A stretch of 16,953 bases of DNA from assembly GCA_903903365.1 (NCBI GenBank), contig CAIUYS010000531.1:1-16953 (forward strand), written 5' to 3'. Of this stretch, positions 9,701 through 16,392 are shown piece after piece (position 1 is the first letter of the stretch; each line of letters opens with the position of its first letter). Position numbers and translations under genes: made by a program. The notes beneath the pieces were generated by a model that worked only from the letters and a program-made list of their open reading frames with translations, did no database searches and was not told the origin of the DNA. Source of the stretch: an uncultured Methylococcaceae bacterium (GTDB lineage: Bacteria > Pseudomonadota > Gammaproteobacteria > Methylococcales > Methylomonadaceae).

Positions 9701-12700
9701 CTCAGGGCACAGGTAACTTTGCAGTTAATGGCTTTAATACTGTTAACATCAATGTGAAAAACGGCTTTATCGCCAACGGCAATAGCGGTTTGACGGTTGC
9801 CTCAGATTTAAATTTGAATGCCGGATATCTGACGGCAACCAGCGGCTCCAGTTTTAAACTGGATGCCAGCGGGCATGCTCTAAACGCCACTAGTAACGGT
9901 AGTGCTATTATCGGAGTATCATCCGGTTTTGGTGGCGCAATGGCGTTTGTTGCTGATACTATCGCCTTCGATGCCAACGCGCTATTGCCTTCCGGCAAGC
10001 TGAATTTACATGCTTTGAGTCAGGATGTGGTTGTTGGTTCAGCTGCAAATATTGATCTGGCCGGCCGCGCGGTGACTTTTGCCGATACCGTTGATTACAC
10101 CCCCGGCGGCACATTTACTGCCATTGCCGATAATGGCTCAGTAACGTTGGTTTCGGGATCGAAGCTCGATATTAGCACGGGTGGCGGTTCGGCAGCGGGC
10201 GGTAATCTGGTTCTTAAAGCCCCCAAACAGACCGTAACGTTGGCAGGGCAAATCAAGGCCAAGGGCGGTAGTGCCGAGTTTGATGTGTCAACTTATAGCG
10301 TTGCGTCCAGTTTTGATAACTTGATGTCAATTATTAATAATGCCGGCATAGCCAACTCAATTTATTTTCGCAGTCGCGATGTTGACATTGTGCAAGCGGC
10401 AACCAACATAATCAACGCTAATAATGTAACGTTGGTCGCTGATAAAGGTGCTGTTGATCTATTCGGACAGACCCATGTTAATGGTGTTCATCAGGGCGGT
10501 AAAATTAACATTTATGCGGGCGGTAAAATCAGCTTGGAAAGCGGTAGTCAACTGACGGCAACCGGTGTCAAGGGTGGCAAAGTCTTACTTTCCTCGGTTG
10601 ATGGCGATGGTACAGGTGCCCGTGATGGTATCGTGTTGAAAGACGGTTCGCTGATAGATGTCAGCGGAGCGACTGTCGGCGGAGATGTAACTTTACGCGC
10701 CTTACGAGTGGGCAACGATATTAATATTCAACCCATTGCCGGTACGGTAACAGGTGCGGCCGGATTTTATGCTGAAGGTGTTAAAAAGTACGGTAACACT
10801 AACTTAAGTAGTGCGGGACAAATCAATGCCATTGATATCGCAAATATTCAAAATGATACAGCTATCTATATGACAAACATGGCTGATGTTGGTATACGAT
10901 TGGGACATGGCATAAGTCTGACGCCGGGGGTTGAAATAGACTATGCCGGTACTCTGACTCTTAGCGATAAATGGGATCTGGTTGATTGGCGCTATAACGG
11001 TAATGCCGGTAACTTGGTTGTCAGGGCATCCGAGGGGTTGATCATGAATCAATCTTTGACGGATGGCTTTAAGAATGAAACGTTAGCTTTTGGTGATGTA
11101 ATTGATAAATTACAGACAGGTAATTCATGGTCCTACACCCTGGTTGCAGGTGCCGATTTATCGGCGGCTGATAGACAAGCAGCTCCGTACAAAAATGATT
11201 TGGTCATAGGCTCAGGCACTACTGTCAGAACGGGAAGCGGTGATATGAAGCTAATTACAGGGGGTGATATATCGTTTACTGACGGCTCCTCTACGGTATA
11301 TAACGCAGGAAGGCCTACAGACATAGCGCCCTATGGTTCTCTTTCAAATACTTTCCTGCAAAGTTTCTTCTACGGTGAATTCCCAGTAGCGGGTGGCGAT
11401 TTGTCATTAGCAGCAGGAGGTAATATTAATGGTACACAAGGTAATACCTATTTTAATGACTGGTTGTTACGCATATCTGCTAATACAACGCAAACACCCG
11501 ATACACCGACAGCGTGGGGTGTTGCACTAGGTCATTTATTGAATGATCCTTTTGTTCCCTTTGTAAAAAGTTTTCAACAGAATATAGGGTCTTTCGGCGG
11601 AGGTAATGTTTCGATTCAAGCGCAAGGCAATATTAGTAACCTTGACGTGATGATGCCGACTACTGGTAAGCAAATAGGCGTAATTTGCACGGTCAATTGT
11701 AATAATGATGCATCGTTTATTACTAATCATGTCCAGATTAACGGCGGCGGTAATATGCAGGTTAAAGCCGGAGGCGATATTGCCGGTGGCACTTATTATC
11801 TGGGAAAAGGAACCGGCCTGATTTCAGTAGATGGTTCCGTGACAGGTGGTAGTCAGTTTACTAAAGGTCCGCAACTATTAACAGGAGATACCCAATTTTC
11901 TGTTTATGCGGGTAAAGATGTCAATTTGACAGGTGTATCAGATCCCATGATATTACATAATGCCGAGGTAAACTTTTTCAGTTATACCGATGCCAGCGCT
12001 TTGACGGTTAAATCGTTCGCGGGTAATGTGAATCTAGGGTCTGATGCCTCTGTAATTTCTTCTATGTATAACTTCTTGGATCAAAAATACTTGGCGCAAA
12101 TTTATCCAGGGTCTTTGAATGTGAGTGCATTTAGCGGCAATATTGCTTTAAAAGACCAAATAGTGTTGTTCCCGTCGGCAACTGGAAAATTGAACCTATT
12201 GGCTGAAAAGAATATTACTTCAACTCTTGGCATTGCCTTGGGTATGTCTGATGGGAATAAATCCTTATTACCCGATGCATATACACCAATGGCAAGCGGC
12301 GACGCAACTTTAATGGTAAACCGTATTTATCCATTTGCTTCATCTCAAATTAATCATGCGGTAGTGCCAGTACACACGGGGGATCAAGAGCCTGCCAGAG
12401 TAATTACCCGATCAGGTGATATTGAAAACATTAACTTTAATTTGGCAAAAAAATCTCTAATTAAAGCGGGTCATGATATTAAAAACCTTACCTTGGCTAT
12501 ACAGAATATAAGCTCGTCTGATGTTTCAATGTTGGAAGCCGGACGCGATATTACTTATACCAGTGGACGTAATCCGACTACCGGTGGGTTGTTGACTAAC
12601 GATGCAAAAGTCGAATTTTCAGGGCCCGGAGAAGTGTTGGTAAAATCAGGGCGTAATATTGATTTGGGTGCGTCAGGTGGTTTGTCTACCGTAGGTAACG

Positions 12701-13824
12701 TTTATAATCCAAACTTGGTGAATAAGGGTGCTAATCTTACGGTTTTGGCGGGTGCAAATGGTCAGGTAAATTATGCCGGGTTTATTAACACCTATCTTAA
12801 AAATAATGATAAATACAACCTGGCTTTTACCGAGGCAACGACTTTGATTACCGGATTTATGCGGGAACGCTTAAATCAACCCTTATTGAGCGATGCCGCT
12901 GCTCTGGAAGCATTTACAGCATTGAGTGAAGACCAATATGTTGCAATCCAGCCGCAATTATCAGCAATGGTTTTGCCTGTCATGTTTAATGAGGTCAATT
13001 TATCAGGAAGTGCCGCCGCTGCCGCTACTTCGGATACAGCCAAGAAGGTTTTTTATGAGTCGGGTACCGCGGCGATTACTACTTTGTTTCCGGGTAGTAA
13101 CTGGAAGGGTGATCTGAGTCTGTTTTTCAGTAAATTACAAACTGTAGATGGTGGTGATATTAACTTATTGGTGCCGGGTGGACAGATTAATGCCGGTCTT
13201 GCTGTTTCTTTTACCGGTGCCAAACCCTCTTCTGAATTGGGTATCGTGGCTCAGCGAGAAGGTAATATTAATGCGGTGGTACATAATGACTTTTTGGTTA
13301 ACACCTCGCGGGTATTTGCCCTGGATGGCGGCAATATTCAGATCTGGTCATCAACGGGTAATATTGATGCTGGTAAAGGCGCCAAGTCGGCGATTGCTGC
13401 GCCGCCACCGAAAATTAGTTTCGATCAGAATGGTAATCTGGTTATTGAGTTTCCGGCCATTGTTTCAGGTAGTGGTATTCGGACAGCTGCAAGTTCAAGT
13501 GGCGTAATTCCGGGCAACGTCAGTTTGTTTGCACCGGTTGGTGTGGTCAATGCCGGTGAAGCCGGTATTGGCGGAACTAACGTCACTATTTCCGCAACGG
13601 CTGTTTTAGGTGCCAACAATATACAGGTGGGTGGTGTTAGTACCGGTGTGCCGGCTGCCTCTACCGGTAGTTTGGCAGCAGGATTGACCGGCACCAGCAA
13701 TATGACGGCTAATGTGAGTCAGGTAGCGCAAGCAGTAACGGGCGTTGATGAAAAGGGCGCCCAAAATAACAAAAATGCAGCGTTGGGTATGTTTAGTGTT
13801 GAAGTGTTGGGTTTTGGTGATTAA
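3757..13824 (+). CDS. giant TpsA exoprotein, filamentous hemagglutinin family (TPS domain plus DUF3739-like C-terminus)
   Basis: This 3355-aa Gly/Ala/Ser/Asn-rich protein should be a secreted surface adhesin exported by the TpsB upstream. A long signal peptide spans residues 1-45 (FFRLKPLAAGVRIVIAGGLF core, likely cut after VNA). The TPS/Haemagg_act domain covers about 80-200, with ATIDWKSFNIDKGYSVNF and YLYNQNGFVFG, a variant of the usual NPNG motif (residues 159-166). The body is a predicted right-handed beta-helix with repeated GG(K/Q)IxLxA strands and at least six (L/I/V)D(V/I)SG turns (near 5083, 5356, 6079, 7024, 8209, 10654). Only two cysteines occur in the whole protein, C2644 and C2648, spaced CTVNC. 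The C-terminal region, including APVGVVNAGEAGIGG (about 3258-3272) and the ending SVEVLGFGD, matches my memory of DUF3739-type family members. No VENN motif, toxin domain or immunity gene is seen, so adhesion is favoured over contact-dependent inhibition. The ligand is unknown. The frame is intact throughout. Confidence 0.93.
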   Translation: MSNRQQPIASKSSDDFFRLKPLAAGVRIVIAGGLFVGSGVAPVNAEVPSPLPVPTGIVQLPTELVVPPILTPTAHDIIPVLDKVTHGQATAIINGHAMTINQITDKATIDWKSFNIDKGYSVNFVQPSSSSIALNNIHQGDASKILGSLTANGQIYLYNQNGFVFGKDSVVNTNSLLASSLQITDEVFSRGITRVFDEDGRAALAVEPGSGFDPKTSAILIEAGAKIHTDKNGRIIIVAPTINNKGSLSSDEQGQIILVASQDKVYLQAASKDSPFAGLVVEVDAGGSVTNAGDILAKQGNITMAGFAVNQQGRMSATTSVNVNGSIRLLAQEGHGKLGDQLIATSTSRAKALDDGLGTEAKVTFAPGSVTQVVADANGGSAIDEQLQPESYMEVSANMVQLQAGSSLKVTGGKVAMTATDNLANPALGHSGRIYVEKDALIDVSGTKGVAVAMARNVGQISVQSFELRDAPLQRTGVLKGETVSVDLRKPTSIIDTSGALARITRGIDERLGVGGQINVTASGDVIINDGANVDISGGSINYQDGYINTTKLINDFGRVVDISAADPNEHYAAIFGVVTENHAKWGVSTVWNILDQFGQGQFQQGYVEGKAAGVIDIKTPLLAWNGNLSAGTRIGETQRSIANMPAGGTFAVDLSAFQSLQNVLFQTDKNNLQIALNDKFATQANNKPVDLVLTEALFKGTGVANVSVKTWGNSTVSSGTSINLTPGGKISLEASSINIDGNIKAAGGAINLTAATNDTLPVAGQLSVGKNAVLDVSGRWINDVPQGLGAIPTDPLAIDGGKITLKAQGDLLADAGSVMRADGGAWLNLAGRLTAGKGGVIDLAAVGSNGSSSMLRVNSELSAYGLAKNGTLSLSSDKILVGTANSALDDVPHALVLGVTNGNFDLLPELGFSTINLNANTGDLKIKGDVSLDLKTKNIELQNGFRNMKTGSSIRDFSDIVLLPDYLRSPLTLNLAGATGIVVESGSSIVADKGSTVGLTVTSGSIFVDGAIKTAGGNINLAINTAPQLEYDATQAIWLGKNAELSVIGDTRLNPVDVLGRRTGTVMDGGKITLDATRGYVVLEHGSLLDVSGTQGVLDIQQPVASGFGNNYVATPIASNAGTVSIKAAEGIVLDGTIQGFGGSATTHGARLDLIMDRSFRKPLTTSILFPKGSLDFNIVQAAQSKLDQSVQFGSVIPAALNGQTTISADKIEEGGISDLRITTSNDSTTSNNVKFLGDVNLTTKERISIDAQGLEWSNGTHFGTVNFNTAYLKIGSSLNRDVVGLPTTGAGILITKAQWTELSGATRWDAFSDITLHSTHDLRTVGVRVDGEQRDFLGGLVTAANLNLQASQIYPSTLSNFTFAIKNNPTGEITVTGSNTDASPLSAGGMLNFTAPVINQNGIIKAPLGTINLSATNKLTLGEGSVTSVSAANLLIPFGVTAGGLDWLYPLDSSRNLLYNTPPEKHVVLNAPEITLQKGSVIDISGGGDLQAYEFQPGAGGSSDYLQPGSASYQGGFAIMPSLGSQLAPFDQFQSAGSAYAPGSTIYLSGSDQLPAGQYTILPAHYALLPGAFLITPQANSQDRSFTSYTKDGLAIVAGYQMLAGTSVQESRTSAYKIETSAQVKLHSQYDIQTANNFATQYALRNATGVPLLPVDSGQISIIAQTQLLLDGTIKSASPSGRGARMDIAADNIEVVTSLDSDNTTGTLQILDSALSKLKVDSLLLGGARKRNIDGSTDVSVTSNTVSFDSGTQLLVTDLIAAAKQKVEVKAGATLEVKGAVNTGDSIFNIIGNGALLRLSADNQIALNRTLASGATGELVINPGATLKASKSMLLDASQSTRLEGDILMNGGSLNLSANAINMGDVAGLAGNALNLSNQKFLNLSVDELILNSRGTVGFYGDVGQVDVSNNLILGEDGLQAPLKFDRLVINAAGFAGFGSSRQAARIDANNLTLANPVNAVSTATGSGQGNLDLMAANFTQGTGNFAVNGFNTVNINVKNGFIANGNSGLTVASDLNLNAGYLTATSGSSFKLDASGHALNATSNGSAIIGVSSGFGGAMAFVADTIAFDANALLPSGKLNLHALSQDVVVGSAANIDLAGRAVTFADTVDYTPGGTFTAIADNGSVTLVSGSKLDISTGGGSAAGGNLVLKAPKQTVTLAGQIKAKGGSAEFDVSTYSVASSFDNLMSIINNAGIANSIYFRSRDVDIVQAATNIINANNVTLVADKGAVDLFGQTHVNGVHQGGKINIYAGGKISLESGSQLTATGVKGGKVLLSSVDGDGTGARDGIVLKDGSLIDVSGATVGGDVTLRALRVGNDINIQPIAGTVTGAAGFYAEGVKKYGNTNLSSAGQINAIDIANIQNDTAIYMTNMADVGIRLGHGISLTPGVEIDYAGTLTLSDKWDLVDWRYNGNAGNLVVRASEGLIMNQSLTDGFKNETLAFGDVIDKLQTGNSWSYTLVAGADLSAADRQAAPYKNDLVIGSGTTVRTGSGDMKLITGGDISFTDGSSTVYNAGRPTDIAPYGSLSNTFLQSFFYGEFPVAGGDLSLAAGGNINGTQGNTYFNDWLLRISANTTQTPDTPTAWGVALGHLLNDPFVPFVKSFQQNIGSFGGGNVSIQAQGNISNLDVMMPTTGKQIGVICTVNCNNDASFITNHVQINGGGNMQVKAGGDIAGGTYYLGKGTGLISVDGSVTGGSQFTKGPQLLTGDTQFSVYAGKDVNLTGVSDPMILHNAEVNFFSYTDASALTVKSFAGNVNLGSDASVISSMYNFLDQKYLAQIYPGSLNVSAFSGNIALKDQIVLFPSATGKLNLLAEKNITSTLGIALGMSDGNKSLLPDAYTPMASGDATLMVNRIYPFASSQINHAVVPVHTGDQEPARVITRSGDIENINFNLAKKSLIKAGHDIKNLTLAIQNISSSDVSMLEAGRDITYTSGRNPTTGGLLTNDAKVEFSGPGEVLVKSGRNIDLGASGGLSTVGNVYNPNLVNKGANLTVLAGANGQVNYAGFINTYLKNNDKYNLAFTEATTLITGFMRERLNQPLLSDAAALEAFTALSEDQYVAIQPQLSAMVLPVMFNEVNLSGSAAAAATSDTAKKVFYESGTAAITTLFPGSNWKGDLSLFFSKLQTVDGGDINLLVPGGQINAGLAVSFTGAKPSSELGIVAQREGNINAVVHNDFLVNTSRVFALDGGNIQIWSSTGNIDAGKGAKSAIAAPPPKISFDQNGNLVIEFPAIVSGSGIRTAASSSGVIPGNVSLFAPVGVVNAGEAGIGGTNVTISATAVLGANNIQVGGVSTGVPAASTGSLAAGLTGTSNMTANVSQVAQAVTGVDEKGAQNNKNAALGMFSVEVLGFGD

Positions 13825-13873
13825 GGCTTAAGCCTGAAAAGCAGAGGTGTTACGGGGTTTGCAATCTCTTTAG

Positions 13874-13970
13874 GACGCGTGACGGGGTTTGCAACCCCGT
13901 TACTCACGTTTTAAAAGCTATCGAAACCATTAAACGTTTTAGTCAGGGTTGCAAACCCCGACCGGCATCG
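13874..13970 (+). repeat. structured repeat, copy 1
   Basis: This unit starts GACGCGTGACGGGG and ends CCGACCGGCATCG. It has a local hairpin CGGGGTT-TGC-AACCCCG (13883-13899) and a distal arm GGGTTGCAAACCCCG (13946-13960). The distal arm is the exact reverse complement of the first 15 bases of that hairpin region, so two mutually exclusive folds are possible. Between them lies the conserved TTTTAAAAGCTATCGAAA core. Copies 2 and 3 follow at 13992 and 14188. Confidence 0.85.
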
Positions 13971-13991
13971 TGTTTTAACGCAAGTTAAAAT

Positions 13992-14089
13992 GACGAGTAA
14001 CGGGGGGGTGCAACCCCGTTACTCACGTTTTAAAAGCTATCGAAATCTTTAAACGTTTCATTCGGGGTTACAAACCACGACCGGCATCG
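13992..14089 (+). repeat. structured repeat, copy 2
   Basis: This unit begins 118 bp after the start of copy 1. The hairpin is altered by a run of seven G (14002-14008) where the other copies have GGGGTTT, and the distal arm reads GGTTACAAACCACG, so both pairings are weaker here. The central TTTTAAAAGCTATCGAAA is unchanged. The G-run may mark slippage. Confidence 0.85.
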
Positions 14090-14146
14090 TGTCTATCAGT
14101 CAAATCCGTGTCTAACGTGTTCAATTATTTAATTAATGTGTAGCAA

Positions 14147-14345
14147 CTTCAAATCTTGATAAAACCGGTTTTAACGCAAGTTAAAATGACGCGTGACGGG
14201 GTTTGCAACCCCGTTACTCACGTTTTAAAAGCTATCGAAACCTTCAAGCGTTTCATTCTGGGTTACAAACCCCGACCGGTATCGAAATTCTATGACACCA
14301 AACGACCTTCAAATCTTGATAAAACCGGTTTTAACGCAAGTTAAA
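14147..14345 (+). repeat. 39-bp perfect direct repeat bracketing copy 3
   Basis: The sequences at 14147-14185 and 14307-14345 are identical over 39 bases (CTTCAAATCTTGATAAAACC... ending GCAAGTTAAA) and begin exactly 160 bp apart. A shorter piece (TTTTAACGCAAGTTAAAATG) also lies at 13973-13992. Recombination between the 39-bp copies would delete structured copy 3 and leave the terminator intact. Confidence 0.85.
14188..14284 (+). repeat. structured repeat, copy 3
   Basis: This unit begins 196 bp after copy 2; an extra 78 bp of unrelated AT-rich sequence separates them. The local hairpin (14197-14213) is intact and the distal arm GGGTTACAAACCCCG (14260-14274) pairs with it with one mismatch. 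Like copy 2 it is preceded by TTTTAACGCAAGTTAAAATG, a 7-bp stem with a GCAA loop. Confidence 0.85.
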
Positions 14346-14357
14346 GCCGGTTTTTTT
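14325..14357 (+). terminator. Rho-independent terminator upstream of the ExbB-like gene
   Basis: CCGGTTTTAAC (14325-14335) pairs with GTTAAAGCCGG (14340-14350), giving an 11-bp stem with one G-U pair and a GCAA tetraloop, followed at once by seven T (14351-14357). It would end plus-strand transcripts coming from tpsA about 530 nt downstream of its stop. It implies that the ExbB-like gene has its own promoter in the next 100 bp. Confidence 0.8.
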
Positions 14358-14458
14358 ATGTCTTCAGTATTTTCAATATAAATTTGTAAGTCATCGTCAT
14401 AATAATGTCATGTAGCTCTGGGATAATGTCAAAAATTAATAAGTAACTGAGAAAAATA

Positions 14459-16267
14459 ATGAAACGGTGTGGTTTTTTGTTGATAGTCCTTCTATTTATT
14501 CCATCAATAGCATCAGCCTGGTGGAATGCAGATTGGGGATATAAGAAAAAGATAACGATAGATGCGCAAAAGCTAAAACAGGACGGTGTTACTGTACCAG
14601 CATCTGCTTTTGCTTTGGTGCGTTTACATACCGGAAATTTTGCATTTTTTGCAGATCTTGCCGAGAAGGGCAAAGATATTCGGGTACTGGCTGCTGACGA
14701 AGAAACGCCGCTTAAGTTTTACATTGAAAAATTGGATCCCGTTAATGAAATGGCGCTGATTTGGGTTAAGTTACCGGCTGATCTGGCGGCGGCTGCAGAA
14801 CCTGCTATCTGGCTTTATTACGGTAATCCCAAAGCGGTTGATGCACAGGATGCTGCCGGTTCTTTTGATGTTAATCAAGTGCTTGGGTTTGAGTTTGGCC
14901 AGTCGGGTGCAAAGGATTTAACGGCTTATGGCAATAATGCCAGCGAAATGACCTCAACCATTGGCGATAGCGGTCTGATTGGCGACGCGGCGGTATTTAA
15001 TGGTAGCCAGATTATTCGTGTTCCGGCAACGCCTTCGTTGCAAATGTCACCGACTGCGGGTTGGACGGTTTCAAGCTGGGTAAAAATAGATCAAGCTCAA
15101 ACCAATGGCGTCGTTTTTCAGCGCTCTGGTGCCGGTGGCAATGTCACTTTAGCAATTTTGGGTGAAACGGTTTTTGTAGAAGTTGAAGAAGGTTCCAAGC
15201 AAGAATTTAAAGCACCGGCTCCCTTAACCCTGGGTGCTTGGCATCATATTGCCTTAACCGCTAATTTTAGCACATTGGTGTTAACTATTGATGGCGTGGC
15301 TTCTGGGTCTTTGGGTGTGGCGACACGTGATTTAACCAGTAACATGACTATCGGAGCCGATTCTTTTGGTGCGCGTGGCTTGGCGGGTTCGCTTGACCAG
15401 TTTGCAGTTAATAAAGTGGTACTGGATGCCAATGCCATTAAGTTTGATGTCCAAATGCAGGGGCCGGCAGTGACCTTGCTGACTTATGGCGAAGACAGTA
15501 CGCCCGACACGGAAGAAGGCGGCGAGTCTTTGATTATGGGTTCGTTGAAAAACGTAACCACGGATGGCTGGATTATTATCGGTATTTTGGGTGTGATGTT
15601 TGTCGTCAGTTGGTTGGTGATGATTATTAAAGCCATCGTTCTGACTCGTGTTCAAAGAGAAAACAAAAAATTCGGGACTGCCTATATGAAATTGACCACA
15701 GAAGAGTTGGGCAATTTAAACAGTCAAGACGATGAAGATGACGAAGACTTTAATGAGTCGCCTTTGTTGTTATCGTTTACCAAAAAACATGGCGCTTTTG
15801 CCGGATCAACCATTTATAGACTTTACCATGTCGGTGTAGAGGAAATGAATCGTCGCTTATATAAAGCCAACGGTTTGCCGGGAACGGAACAAGTGCTGTC
15901 GGCGCAATCCATGAATGCGGTAAGAGCCAGTATGGATGCCACCTTAACCAGAGAGTTGCAAAAACTGAATGCACAAATGGTGCTACTGACCATCGCGATT
16001 AGTGGCGGCCCCTTTTTGGGGTTGTTGGGTACGGTTATCGGGGTAATGATTACCTTCGCGGCGATTGCTGTTAGCGGTGAAGTGAATGTAAACGCGATTG
16101 CACCCGGTATTGCCGGTGCCTTAACGGCAACGGTAGCCGGTCTTATTGTAGCGATTCCGTGTTTATTTGGTTACAACTATTTAGGTGGTCAAATCAAGGA
16201 AATTACGGCGGACATGCACGTTTTTGTTGATGAATTTGTAGCAAAATTAAGCGAACAACATACCTGA
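14459..16267 (+). CDS. DUF2341-LamG-ExbB fusion: MotA/TolQ/ExbB proton channel subunit with large periplasmic N-terminus
   Basis: This 602-aa protein joins sensor- or binding-like domains to an inner-membrane proton channel. A signal peptide covers residues 1-20 (cleavage SIASA|WW). Residues about 21-125 match the DUF2341 pattern (WWNADWGYKKKITID and IWLYYGNP). Residues about 140-330 look like a LamG/concanavalin A-like fold (AVFNGSQIIRVP, WTVSSWVKI, GAWHHIALTANF, LAGSLDQFAV). A membrane helix at 371-395 and a cytoplasmic loop with the acidic patch DDEDDED (424-430) follow. The ExbB signature comes last: GPFLGLLGTVIGV (517-529) and IAPGIAGALTATVAGL (547-562). T525 and T558 appear to correspond to the channel threonines T148 and T181 of E. 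coli ExbB. The signal peptide puts the added domains in the periplasm, consistent with ExbB topology. The ATG has only a weak GAGA upstream. The partner ExbD gene follows 125 bp later. Substrate is unknown. Confidence 0.9.
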   Translation: MKRCGFLLIVLLFIPSIASAWWNADWGYKKKITIDAQKLKQDGVTVPASAFALVRLHTGNFAFFADLAEKGKDIRVLAADEETPLKFYIEKLDPVNEMALIWVKLPADLAAAAEPAIWLYYGNPKAVDAQDAAGSFDVNQVLGFEFGQSGAKDLTAYGNNASEMTSTIGDSGLIGDAAVFNGSQIIRVPATPSLQMSPTAGWTVSSWVKIDQAQTNGVVFQRSGAGGNVTLAILGETVFVEVEEGSKQEFKAPAPLTLGAWHHIALTANFSTLVLTIDGVASGSLGVATRDLTSNMTIGADSFGARGLAGSLDQFAVNKVVLDANAIKFDVQMQGPAVTLLTYGEDSTPDTEEGGESLIMGSLKNVTTDGWIIIGILGVMFVVSWLVMIIKAIVLTRVQRENKKFGTAYMKLTTEELGNLNSQDDEDDEDFNESPLLLSFTKKHGAFAGSTIYRLYHVGVEEMNRRLYKANGLPGTEQVLSAQSMNAVRASMDATLTRELQKLNAQMVLLTIAISGGPFLGLLGTVIGVMITFAAIAVSGEVNVNAIAPGIAGALTATVAGLIVAIPCLFGYNYLGGQIKEITADMHVFVDEFVAKLSEQHT

Positions 16268-16286
16268 TTTAATTGATTTACTGGCT

Positions 16287-16344
16287 GTAGGGCGTGCTGC
16301 TCGCGCCTTGTAGCAGTTCCAAAGGCGCGCATGGCACGCCCTAC
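16287..16344. repeat. REP-like inverted repeat between exbB-like gene and exbD
   Basis: GTAGGGCGTGC (16287-16297) pairs with GCACGCCCTAC (16334-16344), and inside it CGCGCCTT (16302-16309) pairs with AAGGCGCG (16322-16329). It is a different family from the TTCCCACGC palindromes. There is no T-run, so it is unlikely to be a strong terminator; it may stabilise or attenuate the upstream message. Confidence 0.8.
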
Positions 16345-16392
16345 GACAAATGTACTTTTCGATACAAATAGTCTGCCAGAGAAAATTGAACT

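Larger units (their letters stand above)
13825..14458. other. repeat-filled intergenic region between tpsA and the ExbB-like gene
   Basis: These 634 bp hold a small palindrome at the stop codon (AGGCTTAAGCCT, 13824-13835), a partial repeat unit (TACGGGGTTTGCAA, 13851-13864), three copies of a roughly 97-bp repeat, a 39-bp direct repeat and a terminator. The last 100 bp are AT-rich and may hold the next promoter (GATAAT at 14422-14427, without a clear -35). The short open frame at 14156-14344 is repeat sequence and is not called. Confidence 0.75.

Noticed and set aside
13148..13507. 119-aa plus-strand frame inside tpsA
   Set aside because: It lies out of frame within the conserved tpsA C-terminal coding region and has a composition unlike a real protein.
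3757..13824. CdiA-type contact-dependent inhibition toxin
   Set aside because: There is no VENN motif or recognisable toxin domain at the C-terminus and no small immunity gene downstream; the C-terminus looks like a DUF3739-type ending.
13874..14284. CRISPR array
   Set aside because: Units are about 97 bp, spaced irregularly (118 and 196 bp), contain internal palindromes, and there are no short unique spacers or cas genes.
14156..14344. 62-aa open frame between tpsA and the ExbB-like gene
   Set aside because: It is made entirely of the 39-bp and structured repeat copies and runs into the terminator stem.
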